Made by a program: the position numbers and the translations under genes
Assembly: GCA_018001225.1 (NCBI GenBank)
Contig: JAGNIJ010000031.1
Span: 1-52,522, forward strand
Source of the DNA: Kiritimatiellia bacterium
Lineage (GTDB): Bacteria > Verrucomicrobiota > Kiritimatiellia > CAIQIC01 > JAGNIJ01
Reading direction: 5' to 3'
DNA length: 52,522 nt
Shown here: in pieces, positions 52,001 to 52,522 of the stretch
Numbering within the stretch: the stretch's first letter is position 1
Layout: each line of letters starts with the position of its first letter
The notes under the pieces: generated by a model
Told to the model about the DNA's origin: nothing
The model's database searches: none
What the model saw: the letters and a program-made list of their open reading frames with translations, nothing else

Positions 52001-52522
52001 GGTCCTTCCTCCAAGATAACCCTTGCTGTTCATATCAATCGTGCTGTTGCTGGCCACGTGCAGCGTCCCCAGCACGGTCAGGTTCAGGCTGTAGTTCGTC
52101 GCGGCGGTCGCCGCCGAGTGCGTCAGAGCGGCGTTGTCTACAATATACATATTGGACGGGGTCAACCCGGAGGACCGCACCTCCGCTACCGTTCCCGTCC
52201 CGCGCAACATCACGTCTTCCGTAAAGTTCGTCCCTTCGGGCAGCCACAGCCAGGCCGCTTTGTTCCCACCGCCCTTCCGATCTATCACCAGTTGGCCGCG
52301 ATCCCCGTTCTTCTGCAGATAAATCGTGCCGGCCGCACCCTGCACGTCATAGCTTCCCCCCGCCGCCGTCACGCGATTCGTCAAGTCAAACCCACTCGCG
52401 TCTTCGTAATACAGGGCGATCCGTCCCCCGCCCCCCGCTCCTGCCCAATACCCGCTGCCTCCGCCCAGGGCCCGCACCTGGCCATACCCCACCAGGGTGG
52501 TGACATCCAATCGTATCCCCCC
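24233..52522 (-). CDS. Giant double-RHS polypeptide with FN3/Ig arrays and C-terminal DUF2235 hydrolase (5' end beyond window)
   Basis: More than 9,425 codons, open through the right edge: the last codons there belong to a Gly-rich motif repeated further in (GGGGRIALYY), so the true start is outside. Order from N to C by position: Gly-rich repeats (52522-51510); Ig and FN3 array A (to ~44,700); RHS/YD shell A (~44,030-40,812); He_PIG-type module (~40,620-38,920); FN3/Ig array B (to ~33,700); Cys-rich segment (~33,390-33,200); alpha/beta-hydrolase (~33,130-31,250, core 32,180-31,780); two beta-sandwiches (29,800-28,930); RHS/YD shell B (28,860-25,078); DUF2235 hydrolase (25,077-24,236). RHS proteins form a shell around a C-terminal toxin; the DUF2235 tip is related to Tle1 phospholipase effectors. 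The secretion route is unknown: no VgrG, PAAR or Tc-toxin partner is in view. Product names such as RHS repeat-associated core domain protein would fit. Confidence 0.92.
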   Translation of the reverse strand, partial: GGIRLDVTTLVGYGQVRALGGGSGYWAGAGGGGRIALYYEDASGFDLTNRVTAAGGSYDVQGAAGTIYLQKNGDRGQLVIDRKGGGNKAAWLWLPEGTNFTEDVMLRGTGTVAEVRSSGLTPSNMYIVDNAALTHSAATAATNYSLNLTVLGTLHVASNSTIDMNSKGYLGGRTWPNTTTNASTGRSGGSYGGLGGNAYGGVANPVYGDYRNPNELGSGSGPSDGSVPGGGLARIQAGRLELEGILRANSTDGIYGRGSGGGIYLDVGQLAGSGRIEALGGRCTDSYYYGGGGGGGRIAIYYQETDGFDLSNRVSAAGGAGYPAGATGTVYIANMAPVRVSLMTPGGLVKGPVAHVDLVFIARLNEDTLGTEDFTLTGPQGSVGLASISPLDSISYRLAFSQAASVEGLYTLVMGTNILTQAGHPPEAGYTNTFIIDNQPPSAPVVTNRLAAPATNSLRTTAITLWGTRDADTAVWINGILQVSRGTGVWSKAWTLGQGTIVLRVHGVDQAGNASATNEYRFYVDSVAPAVTAVSPANGAYTNNSPSFVRLTYTEATSGLNVDLNTIGNVTRSGVIMPGAWEATTNTLTFTPSGSLLDGVYTVSAVLVDFSGNTGTFSSAFTVDRVAPSTPVVYAVASPTTINQQTIAGTKEAYAALYRNGAQVIGFTSSTNWSYTQALTSGVNPLAYSSRDQAGNTSGVVSVEILYNDVSPGPVTVTATVAGVGTQITLGWAAYDELANGGDIAGYSIYQADASFTHASQASLIGSRSAGQKSYTVTGLTRGETKWYAVMARDTGGLCNSNVTSIAAAPVDIVAPANPTGMWFECYSTGLVAYWSASADPQADLAGYRLYVTNNPVPVALEPTNRMYALPGLQPASAYAFRVAAYDQTGNEGSGLAATGYTLLPNPTGLVVQAYDGFVRIRWNAVQPAGYVKHYAIYVATNAYTNVAGMTPRLTSTATNAQLAGLQNYETNWFSVTVVNKSDGQNPGVTPVAAMTEDDTTGPEIGALKWNNAALPGAVTWPGSFSVTAEDPIGVSRVEFLVNGQLIGTDSKGPSSFAAFWNVANTATDGLHEVRVRAYDSKDNQAVYVTNLPVALAAPGAPTMITPVAGATVSVRNPEFSLSGGSALYASQARWYISGAATTSLTVSVGTSGLFSARVTLREGTNVIEAAAINRAGEGPRTASAIVILDTTTPPTPPWLEAKMGDAGKIQLTWGAPSEGAIKGYHVYRAAGTFSSTADAARVNASMVSVLGYTDIPPSDGVWYYRVTAENQAGTESALSGEVSATSDRVGPSATIQFTPHGPYDPATGRYGTGPVDVRVTLSEAAIVTPFLGITPDGGVPLAIVLSAAGDLEYRGQFSVFPSTPAGTALLTFSSRDAAGNRGSQILSGGSLLIDTEGPAVSQLVVQPNEPIENAATNPAVVTARFVLNEAPAAGATPEFGWKLSGHTNTWTAMTSVVQITEASWQGTFALPADAGDPSEFLQFRFSAEDDLGNEGSEFLCQSEFEVYQGDLPGLSSPFGLVAESLPAGAIELSWNAVEGAKDYQVYRQAPGEEDLAPLARSTNTLSYLDRPAEEGVYSYAVASIRQENQRERIGERSPSVSAVSDATPPEAPSGLALELVGNGMLVDWQAPVFTEPVKYRVYRGASAAVTNVVGLTPKGDRVVLTEWVDPHPSKTERFYTATAIDNVGNESPAADPAYLNISLMPVNSLRIAMTNDTAPVLTWAHPYPADVAGYQVYAGQSQQVQRLHAGLWLSTNFTDASYAGGGRWYTVSAVDDQDEESVRRSILLPDIRAEVSQGLPLKRGMMNQLTFTLTNRTELALQNIQLVVEAENQTNRSAFFSLEPGQVQPMAVVVGCSTNAATNVPAVTTLRMEPAVGSLVTLRRDVSWAAVNDQLSVDLRAGGGVRGGEMEVQWVLRNTSPVELEVVTASAYGNGASPDVRFKLTDKDGNVLSAASAQQAIGAGLVALANGEVVARIGAGKEFVSAPTTVYVPTAAPDDIYVVLEMDRVYYHRSRVDESQVRGLQARQALRLADTPYYALVTNVTPRLSLGGESIAIQGRAWDRATGQPLGGAAVSLLISVEGFDRTVSLTTDAHGDFAHTFVPQVGEAGVYTVWAQHPVLKDRVPQDGFVIQKLLVSPRTINLRLPISHPAYAVSVSVEAARGTTATNLALVYQASDQPGGLCPTGLVITPLAPVAALAEGGTASLGFTVQAGPDAPRSGTAYLRVRDDYSGTNAWAMITLNYQFSEAQPRLAFSPTHVQTGTRRGLPVTETVTLENTGLASLRGVSVSLVTGAGQPAPSWAWVETGTFFPEIAVGATQVVEVTFLPTSGVEDGDYSFYLVVSATNHSLRRIPFYLTVTESGIGHVLFKLTDLYTGTLDAQGQVVQGVAGATIKLQHEQALSISTSVVSDAWGEALVTQLPAGRYRYQITSPNHDSRSGRVWIKPGITITEEAFLDYQTITVEWEVVPTTIQDRYEIVLRAVYQTDVPAPVMIVAPLQINLPEMRAGDVYQGELLMRNEGMIRAEQLRFGLPATDDSFKYEYLVSQFPSELAARGELVVPFRITCLRPNYCYEKYYSVSYKFVTALGREVVQNASGKLTAWKPDGYECEPKQQGDGEGEDVGVGEGDGGMDMGGESGGGSLISNLGCWSCPLVQDETRDNRGGDYVFPVGDGGEVELRTRVYIERTTDLEAGDIRVERQSIGQDYGFVFGWYAGRGADMQVLYTTPMGDRLTPAQDVYLAGRELWDGYSSDDSRFVFETTGDVRRIVGVRGAGGTAQVVKVSYAGLESPVASLEAGRPGPKYTWAMKEAAANTALDLSESDPGAVRMFLEYDLIKVVLPGGGWTAYEYDELGCMALRKDSGGRTRRIMHDDMGHLQAVLDGRFERAVLDYNDLDWENILDEAEKIDAAGTIQSLAPDAEQGYYFAFDYDSQRKEYVARAEGKDRGGNGAHREWRFRRDGTLLRAVINGQQVRSVYRADDLGDTVTDQDGRSHRVFYDSRGRVARVEQDGGLVRFFGYDVTGRKLTQATDRLGLAWNYGYDAGGRLAGVTRSGAETGAVWSFAYDAQGRLTNAVGRGTDGDSPALSRAFAYPGTNGLVVAWADEKGRTNRIEQDGAGRLLWRRDDRGREWAFAYEETVTNQVVQGSNVVDQIVTNAVIRRTAADGLSRQWFVDGMGAVTQVMAGGQVQAAWVYEKGPYRMVRRVAEGAERVFELNLNGQLERELDEAGRAVWQAAYDEAGRLQSVAAGEGSLVLTYPASLNLEERPWRVEFPGHEWTMQYDARRRLTQAQARNGTSLVSTVTYVYDAGDRLTRATNSAGWSMAVARDAEGRAVALTNSAGGAWTLAWDGWRRLVQRAGPGGRTVQWTWDGLDRPAQRVDEAGTTWTYEYDAQGAASARRDGRGNWTRLRYDSDLALTQQVFMAAQATNQVVLDYRWERDGAGRVRRWTGDGLAVAVQRDARGRGTNEQWTWSGGTGAVARTFDAAGAVQRLQYASGFACEYAYDGQTRVSSILMPGLGQVVFNEYEWSLPARSGAYLEGGLLDANRLFDSEGRAPWEQPWMQAYREALSSGPGPRAPSDRVVESPWGLPAAWDGPRPIRISLPGGTVLEREYEWLGRPTALVAKDAVSHELMRHELAYDAMGRLTRRDTEHGSYHFQYDAMGRLTYQSGPTGDPETYTYDANGNRRTASGMAELWISGARNELTAYGGWTLQYDANGNLTNRADAGSSERFEYDAAGRLVRVTDGAGQEKAAFGYDGEGRRLWKRSGGVRRWYIHDGGRLLGEYADDGTALAEYGYAEAGEGGQGETPLFLRVGGSLYWVAADEQGTPWKLLDQSGGEVWSARYDAFGQATLEAAGIPLSFGFRGWLWDPEIGLAYDGSRFYSPAMGRYIMRSSDPLTLNGYLADEVPWPIDILAGTTEPWPFERVLPARLPWFATPAGDADRFEPWTLGQIGRYLPDPWASVGGRSEREVWIGKAQGTCRDGEAGGATCAEVVLEIPQELTLERQAFEARMSIRNGLPKTAIENVSIELIFRNASNELVRASSNPNDTEAFFFIRLDKLENISNIAGAGRVEGGKTATIRWMLIPAYGAGGEDPRGTLYYAGATLRYRLAGDDYERDVKPDHIYVEPMPMLTLDYFLPGDVYGDDPFSPEVEKPVPFHLGVRARNDGPGRARKLSIQSAQPQIVDNEQGLPVTFAITGSEVNGIQRAKSLQANFGDIQPGQAGIASWIMEATLCGQFVEFTADFSHSDVLGGKMTSLLREVNTHRLIHTVLLDSPGSDDLPDFLAKDLDAYRVYGSQIALSNYYTDVTNVSDEATLELLSNLDDDVWRLRLTTPSVPAPLYAAMEFVWSTTNDAQLRLQDMEIESVERWEGKRLNPRNFWIDKFRDNWREPWRYFVNVFDSNLGGEYLVTMRLKPQAENQPPALAYIGNQVTRAGEFLGIGLRATDPNRDPLTLSATNMPEGAILTEPVYTGGVWRSAFHWQTGTNDWGVRYVTFTVSDGATQVSERVTIFVGRTNDTLTGDGIPLSLVGYGKPPAAPKNLRFDSGPTNLVVRWEHSADLFHDLAGYTLYWGATNELAVGVVTQCLIEGLAPATGYEILLTARDTEAYESGGIYGTGYTWLPNPTNVEAIAYHGEADLFWKAVAPTSGLKHYAIYVESQPFTTVTGMTARQTATRTNLTVMSLPNAATSYLAVVSVNINDGWNPDVTPLPVKPMPDQIAPSFTRVRFEGAAMTNGLVVNRVGAIRVEAYDRSGVGPIELRRDGTLLARDTNGLGWAEYNWDVRGISDGPYRITARAEDLAGNVSVYTADVVVALAPPAAAPTWLAPEDRSFTNVLSLTVTGKGPAFSEVYLKRNGAAWAGPLPLNTNLEFGHTGALEDGTNEFLATAWNRAGFGPTSTPLTIYVDRTLPAAPVQVVGDRHAQGVVMLAWKHPDRATVRGFNIYRATEPFTNVSEAVRINTNLVVSAWWNDLPDADDTYYYRITRVSLAGNESELSEQVAVVSDRVAPKARRVVFTPSGPNDPATRRMGVGRVDVSVEISEELVADPFVSLTFENASPIPIALTPVSNRFYRGQFDIRSSTPSGVGYVLFSGRDLSGNQGSEVEQGTRVVIDTAGPEVSEILLNPPEPIRNSSTNPVRVEAVFVLSDVVPDGAQPAISYGLSLKGAGRYALDTLARVDQQRWVGTFVLPAAAGTPKEDLFFEYLAWDDLGNTTRVIRAENAYEVYQGDLPTLPTPFSLAAKSQPGGQIELSWLAVDGAADYQVYRKAPGEQVFTARVRSAGALTLRDTTAFDGSYAYKVASVRKANGQESVGTPSESVSALADATPPQSPRNLTLELLGRGVKLAWIAPPFTEPVTYRVYRTAQEATNVTGRTPLLKNLADLWWIDARPSRTQIWYTVTAADAIGNESAPALAQFLNVVLLPVDSLLVTRTNDLAPIAAWTHPYESEIRGYDFYIAAEGARVKQNVAPLMERRFQDASYRGGPREYTVLAVDEYGERSPERSIRLPEVQAILATNAVLARGVINRLEYALTNAASAAASNLYLRVSAGGMTNVSAVFHMPARSVTNVHVVLGGSASLANPDRVRHAVEMRPADGELAQLVGWTDRSTTVQRVSAGVFAESLTRGSTGTVRWVFYNDSAVEVEIVTASGQNPSPHVRLRLLNSEEKSLALVPFRQVLGELLVSLVNGEAVVRIPPGGTFTSDPVVFEVPTNSPETAVLRLELDRVYYHRSQPDETWAEGGSFNQQVTLADLPYIGEITHISPREAIGELATNIMIYGRAVDRQTSVPVINVPLKLTISQKGLERTYDVTTDEAGGFSFAFKPLPKESGVYDVWVNHPQQLSKAVQDRFTIIRLILDFSGYNVVLPLGVPQSYPVRFTTSEGGAVTNLRLMYEAADQPGGVLPEDLVVTRDPPLGYVGSRERGTLNFTLQGLSLTSSVITLRLESDTPAGPFVWARLPVQYSVQEAQPALQWTPSYIETGANPGTLDPVEETVVLKNVGLGLMREVRLDLLTQEGTAAPAWLNLSSSGAAADLAPGAQREVLILARPGADVPVGNYTFKLRVRSSNHAERLIPIYITVTEAGTGDALFKLLDIYTGTLDANGQPIQGAAGVTVRVQHEQVGGIDRTLTTDANGEALFEDLPVGNYQYRISSRDHKMVAGTVSVRPDSTVTKQVMLENELVTYEFSVRETTIKDVYETVVTMVYRTEVPAAVVIVEPPKITLPEMKVGDVYNTQVKLTNKGLIRADEVNFKVPANSQRYTFYVLDAVPETLHPMESVIIPVKVVCKAEPDLLGSLLDGSGGFGMLFPSGPEVCEYATIGFKYICASAQSLAVEITMGFCGKSTQEAAMGGLAGSYASGMGGGTFSAMDSGGYQQTGVEQIASRPADKFLEIGCLCRCDSDGDCRADACFMFDSNFSTNWWDWSFSSREYRQRSIRDLCSSMSLGTEFTRDRLLHIGGAESELEDCSTNNLYYVAHGFNYNSARNVDRGLTAYQRLFRFWVNDDDDAHGEDIPGDEDADARDGYIDGIKDLTDFFPVYLNLWPDLQYCRFTDDPPAAIAGDPEKVKGYLAQPKYEYWLTHVGSNKLKVAFTDLAPGEVGKYLTDPATAKRLAGFTVHSAGGNPPVTWIEYNFPVSNIPPRSLAAPNAGLKIPESWLKQIRQQPLSQVTDPQGVGPKYCVILVEAKEPTVSPLVLELRRADIETNAPVLQIVSERWNPSSTNRSLTNLVAVTNAYVGLYQQVASRRQLNLSISSIEDMYERKNLTPVDKQEWHDVLGSPPNWPYDETNGKLFLFAHGFNVNEQNKRGAYAEVFKRLFWSGFRGRMVGIGWYGHELYKSGGAWAVPASLEQTVNYHQDVINAFNAASRLAGFINGRDENDVTMAAHSLGNMLLSSAIHDHRARVTRYFLLDAAVASETYDPMAQQMAEMVHPEWKEYHPKLWAAEWYTLFPPGDGRHELTWRNRLGDVAPVAYNFFSIGEEVLEASRASRWPNFSTMMANNLADAMPGNDPTGSFAWWWQELLKGRWTERYDGFVGSSCGGWGFNKDWRSWYVLDLVPHNWMRMPPADANALRVSLLRTNAFFEMGPSRFLNLADLYHPAKGSAFAAANHAFLLAKWSPALTGPAGSREVARWKYDPARNIPMQDWLNAKLGGVYDPNNPVTSLRWKHGDFKDRPYQEVNDLFDRWVQIAKLDAKTGPGTGRVSIENLSNITMDGYETAVAEQAYVLFPGTSAVLRVGSAATWTIVQQHPGVMASLDANGQLVIATNSGLGYVDVRAAVTPFIYRQTRIMIECFPAGDWLIDGKRAELRCTPGFKVDLSLTNWPAGQPLDFYVIKEKEKSFKDKIRPWKSIKVQKDQNNKLPCAKEIKTNGTQVVTNDLVDKALLFVDKESVYGRILVRAVDRNHTNCFYEAWINILDCNEACPDCEGASGQVKNGSVDVEFDLGPARAGESAGQLFINADALSRKLTTPDGLEFAGLAPGVTIVRDGLALRQILAPSTVVDVIATNEAGYELRFYRPGDVGAFGTNGVYVIEEGTSPTAVWRIEDPDYDGCSMNRLRLTETTGAGTNVYEYVAWPQGGCVRVDFEGAGEVKTNYAAGTVTLSGQPWTLDNALIGTGDEDQKNGAASARLRAGGAMSMDTDRTNGCGEVSFQYALHGTGAYEVVDSASLRVEYSVDGGQSWAQAGETAAAVSTNWTLFHAGVQQTGDVRIRVTRDSSETDYALVDFEDGEKADYAPTNIMLSGQVWELDQAVVGRYLLDRKIGAAAGRVADGGRMTLQQDLEKGAGGLSFKYGLYGTNAYGGVKNVREWWSVEYSEDGGTNWLPVEVRVDEDISGWHELRANVAATNPVRFRVSNQAGASAQLNLDDLQIHVDRSILNVDDLVISDYVMPTRVDLISNGRLERKVREGDTEIRTVMDDQGKVLSKRQTGFDTFSWGEEIVQVIQDPDGAALTSTIVYDEDASLARGYGQPAMEVYPDGSLVEFEYDALGRPTREETSWLDQEGGKVTTYSYEPVSSADSGSAKDDNQPRRVVESINGVEVGRTYYVYAVAGTQRVEIVERAASQGAAYGAAGNLRTTTLRHEGGTLDRKLVSQQQPDGQLVTYGYVVDANGMVAMQTVTRGTAANPAGVPYRTTRSVTYYDAKGRVARDEQQIYDGLDYVTTWWKDYTRDANGRVTATSASDGSVTETAFGCCGVESESDAEGRLTTFTYDSQKRLESMTVVTGTNGVTTTYSYDAENRMMAERVSAGGLSMTTSNEYDQLGRVVRLVDAAGLERTMAYSEANRTITHTAPGNRVSVETQYRDGQLKSVTGNAVVPQTYEYGVLADGSQYTKVYTGPAGIASPVWEKTVSDMLGRTLRTERPGYGGATLTMTYEYDAMGRLAKMTSPLGMATLYAYDELGERRLKALDVNGNGQVDLAGPDRVVSNATRFVQLTNDWFSESRQYLVPEQGSPASVLAGVSRQRLTGLGQSTANGVLREESVSADLLGHETVSAVYLQRGSGSRIEHRIVPTSTQVMTRVTVNGLVTSETGASGLTLQFGYDALGRPAAVTDPRTGTRRAVYDALGRTIALSDAAGHTNAFSYDPETGLRISSTDPLGQATYFAYDGQGRLTNIWGAVSPVAYEYDVFGRRVAMHTWREVGGDPDVTQWIYDPASGLVTRKVYADGEGPTFTYYADGRPATRTWARGTVKTYAYDGLGQLTGVTYSDGTPGISYTYDRMGRPVTVTDGSGTRTNTYDSSSLLLTGQSMPGWPDLAISHDAYGRLAGLGWGTAYAVTYDYDGVGRYAGAAFSAASVTGGVRYAYTAHSDLLAGWDITSAGTGSLSTAWSYDSHRDLVTRVDNEAGGRLVSRFDYAHDPLGRRRQRQQSGDAFGAGDLFDFGYNLRGELTSATNQAGLAYLYDYDLVGNRRTASEPGEWVEYAANELNQYTSVSNGAPVEPTYDLDGNLLTYGDWTFTWDAENRMVLASDGASFERNEYDYSDRRIRKIGIGRTNTFLYNGGSLIAEVRQQGASAQTNYYVWGLDLSGTPFGAAGAGGLAAVVRASDATAYFPVYDANGNVSEYVGQDGSIAAHYEYGVFGSLILTNGPLAGDFPHRFSTRYLDDETGLYNYGYRFYDPANGRWLNRDPIEEDGGIHLYGFAGNDPVNAVDVLGLAGYFFDGTGNHKDEKPASSTFVADLHNMYIGPKWYHNGVGTGDGWHNVAGNLNGRGANKRLEWMLEKFEETFDGGRGDRTVDVFGFSRGAAMAREFANMLHDYYRLCVKVRFMGIFDTVAQVGAPSAGLNINWGVRLDIPPNVEWVAHAVARDEYRGLFPLTSVADFYWRTKWRHEDDYYILKGDNFIEMPFEGVHSDIGGGYETSNLESLKWMVEQARSKGVPLDMSKYGYRSDGSKRPTDWKRYSHDERYPVLDDLWLIQRGHRTTYSSNLKVTDSTQVK
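25078..28860 (-). other. RHS/YD-repeat shell B with canonical RHS core
   Basis: About 1,260 residues of YD repeats (FEYDALGRPTREETS, FTYDSQKRLESMTV, FGYDALGRPAAVTDPRTG) ending in a textbook RHS-associated core at ~25,266-25,078: TRYLDDETGLYNYGYRFYDP, NGRWLNRDPIEEDGG, HLYGFAGNDPVNAVDVLGL. The terminal D-V-L-G-L corresponds to the DPxGL autocleavage motif, with Val replacing Pro. The effector domain follows directly. Confidence 0.88.
28930..29800 (-). other. Tandem pair of beta-sandwich modules in the giant gene
   Basis: Two ~140-residue modules in a row share VDFEG/VDFED starts, TLSGQPW/MLSGQVW, ASARLRAGG/AAGRVADGG, VSFQYALHGTGAY/LSFKYGLYGTNAY and VEYSVDGGQSW/VEYSEDGGTNW. They occur only in half B, between the internal hydrolase and shell B. 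They look like carbohydrate-binding or jelly-roll folds; the function is unknown. Confidence 0.7.
31780..33130 (-). other. Internal alpha/beta-hydrolase region of RHS half B
   Basis: Two hydrolase-like starts (YYVAHGFNYNSARNVDRG near 33,100 and FLFAHGFNVNEQNKRGAYAE near 32,150) are followed by WYGHE and a nucleophile-elbow motif DVTMAAHSLGNMLLS near 31,870. The Ser in A-H-S-L-G fits a lipase/esterase nucleophile. A region of ~4.5 kb including this domain and the 28,930-29,800 pair is absent from half A. Confidence 0.7.
38920..40620 (-). other. He_PIG-type module joining the two RHS halves
   Basis: About 565 residues homologous in order to the stand-alone protein of 19669-22320. Matching landmarks are LTLERQAFEARMSIRNG, PMPMLTLDYFLP, DDPFSPEVEKPVPFHLG, PPALAYIGNQVTRAGEFLG and GIPLSLVGYG. 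It has no signal peptide here; it follows RHS core A after a ~60-residue unique linker. Confidence 0.85.
40812..44030 (-). other. RHS/YD-repeat shell A within the giant gene
   Basis: About 1,070 residues of YD repeats (YEYDELGC, FGYDVTGRKLTQATDRLG, GYDAGGRLAGVTRSG, EYDAAGRLVRVTDGAG) ending in a degenerate RHS core (RGWLWDPEIGLAYDGSRFYS then MGRYIMRSSDPLTLNGYL). The core lacks the usual terminal NPVNxxDPxG-L segment and runs into about 5,500 further residues, so this shell cannot cap a normal C-terminal toxin. Confidence 0.85.

Noticed and set aside
24233..52522. A frameshift or gene boundary at RHS core A (about 40,812) splitting the giant gene in two
   Set aside because: The frame stays open through the linker into the He_PIG module, which continues in the same frame to array B; no signal peptide or ribosome site is seen at the junction.
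1..52522. tRNA, rRNA, riboswitch or phage genes
   Set aside because: None was recognised on either strand; intergenic space is small and shows no conserved RNA structure I could identify.

Overview
The window is GC-rich bacterial DNA and almost all of it codes on the minus strand. Two PEP-CTERM proteins, very large secreted repeat proteins (LamG, choice-of-anchor D, FN3, RHS), NarL/LuxR-type two-component pairs, and DUF1573 and He_PIG domains together suggest a PVC-group bacterium, most likely Kiritimatiellota or Verrucomicrobiota. This is inferred from domain content; there is no rRNA or tRNA here. Both edges cut giant genes.

Left region (1-9308). A secreted LamG/choice-of-anchor D protein of at least 2,591 codons starts at 7775 and runs off the left edge. 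It is built from units of about 2.05 kb. Between it and a PEP-CTERM gene (8529-9308) lies a plus-strand hicB-hicA toxin-antitoxin pair. This pair sits between two direct copies of an ~88-bp noncoding repeat, one of which supplies the stop codon of the PEP-CTERM gene.

Middle region (9309-19645). A plus-strand membrane sensor kinase converges on a minus-strand LuxR-type regulator. Next, on the minus strand, come two TPR proteins, a DUF1573 plus Cys-less rhodanese protein, a second PEP-CTERM protein, a LuxR-type regulator whose receiver has Asn where the phospho-Asp should be, and a sensor kinase with a periplasmic binding-protein-like domain.

Right region (19669-52522). A secreted He_PIG module protein, a secreted transglutaminase-like protein and a secreted Ig-like protein lie directly downstream of an enormous ORF of more than 9,425 codons that is open at the right edge. 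That ORF holds two FN3/Ig arrays, each followed by its own RHS/YD-repeat shell. The two arrays are colinear paralogues offset by about 11.15 kb. The second half also has an internal alpha/beta-hydrolase and ends in a canonical RHS core fused to a DUF2235 (Tle1-like) hydrolase. The junction between the halves is a module homologous to the stand-alone gene at 19669-22320.

From the giant ORF down to 12539, every minus-strand gap is 51 bp or less or is an overlap, so effector, accessory genes, kinase/regulator, PEP-CTERM and TPR genes could form one very long transcription unit. The best candidate for a little-described system is this operon: a double-RHS polypeptide with a phospholipase-like tip, secreted partner genes and a dedicated signalling pair.
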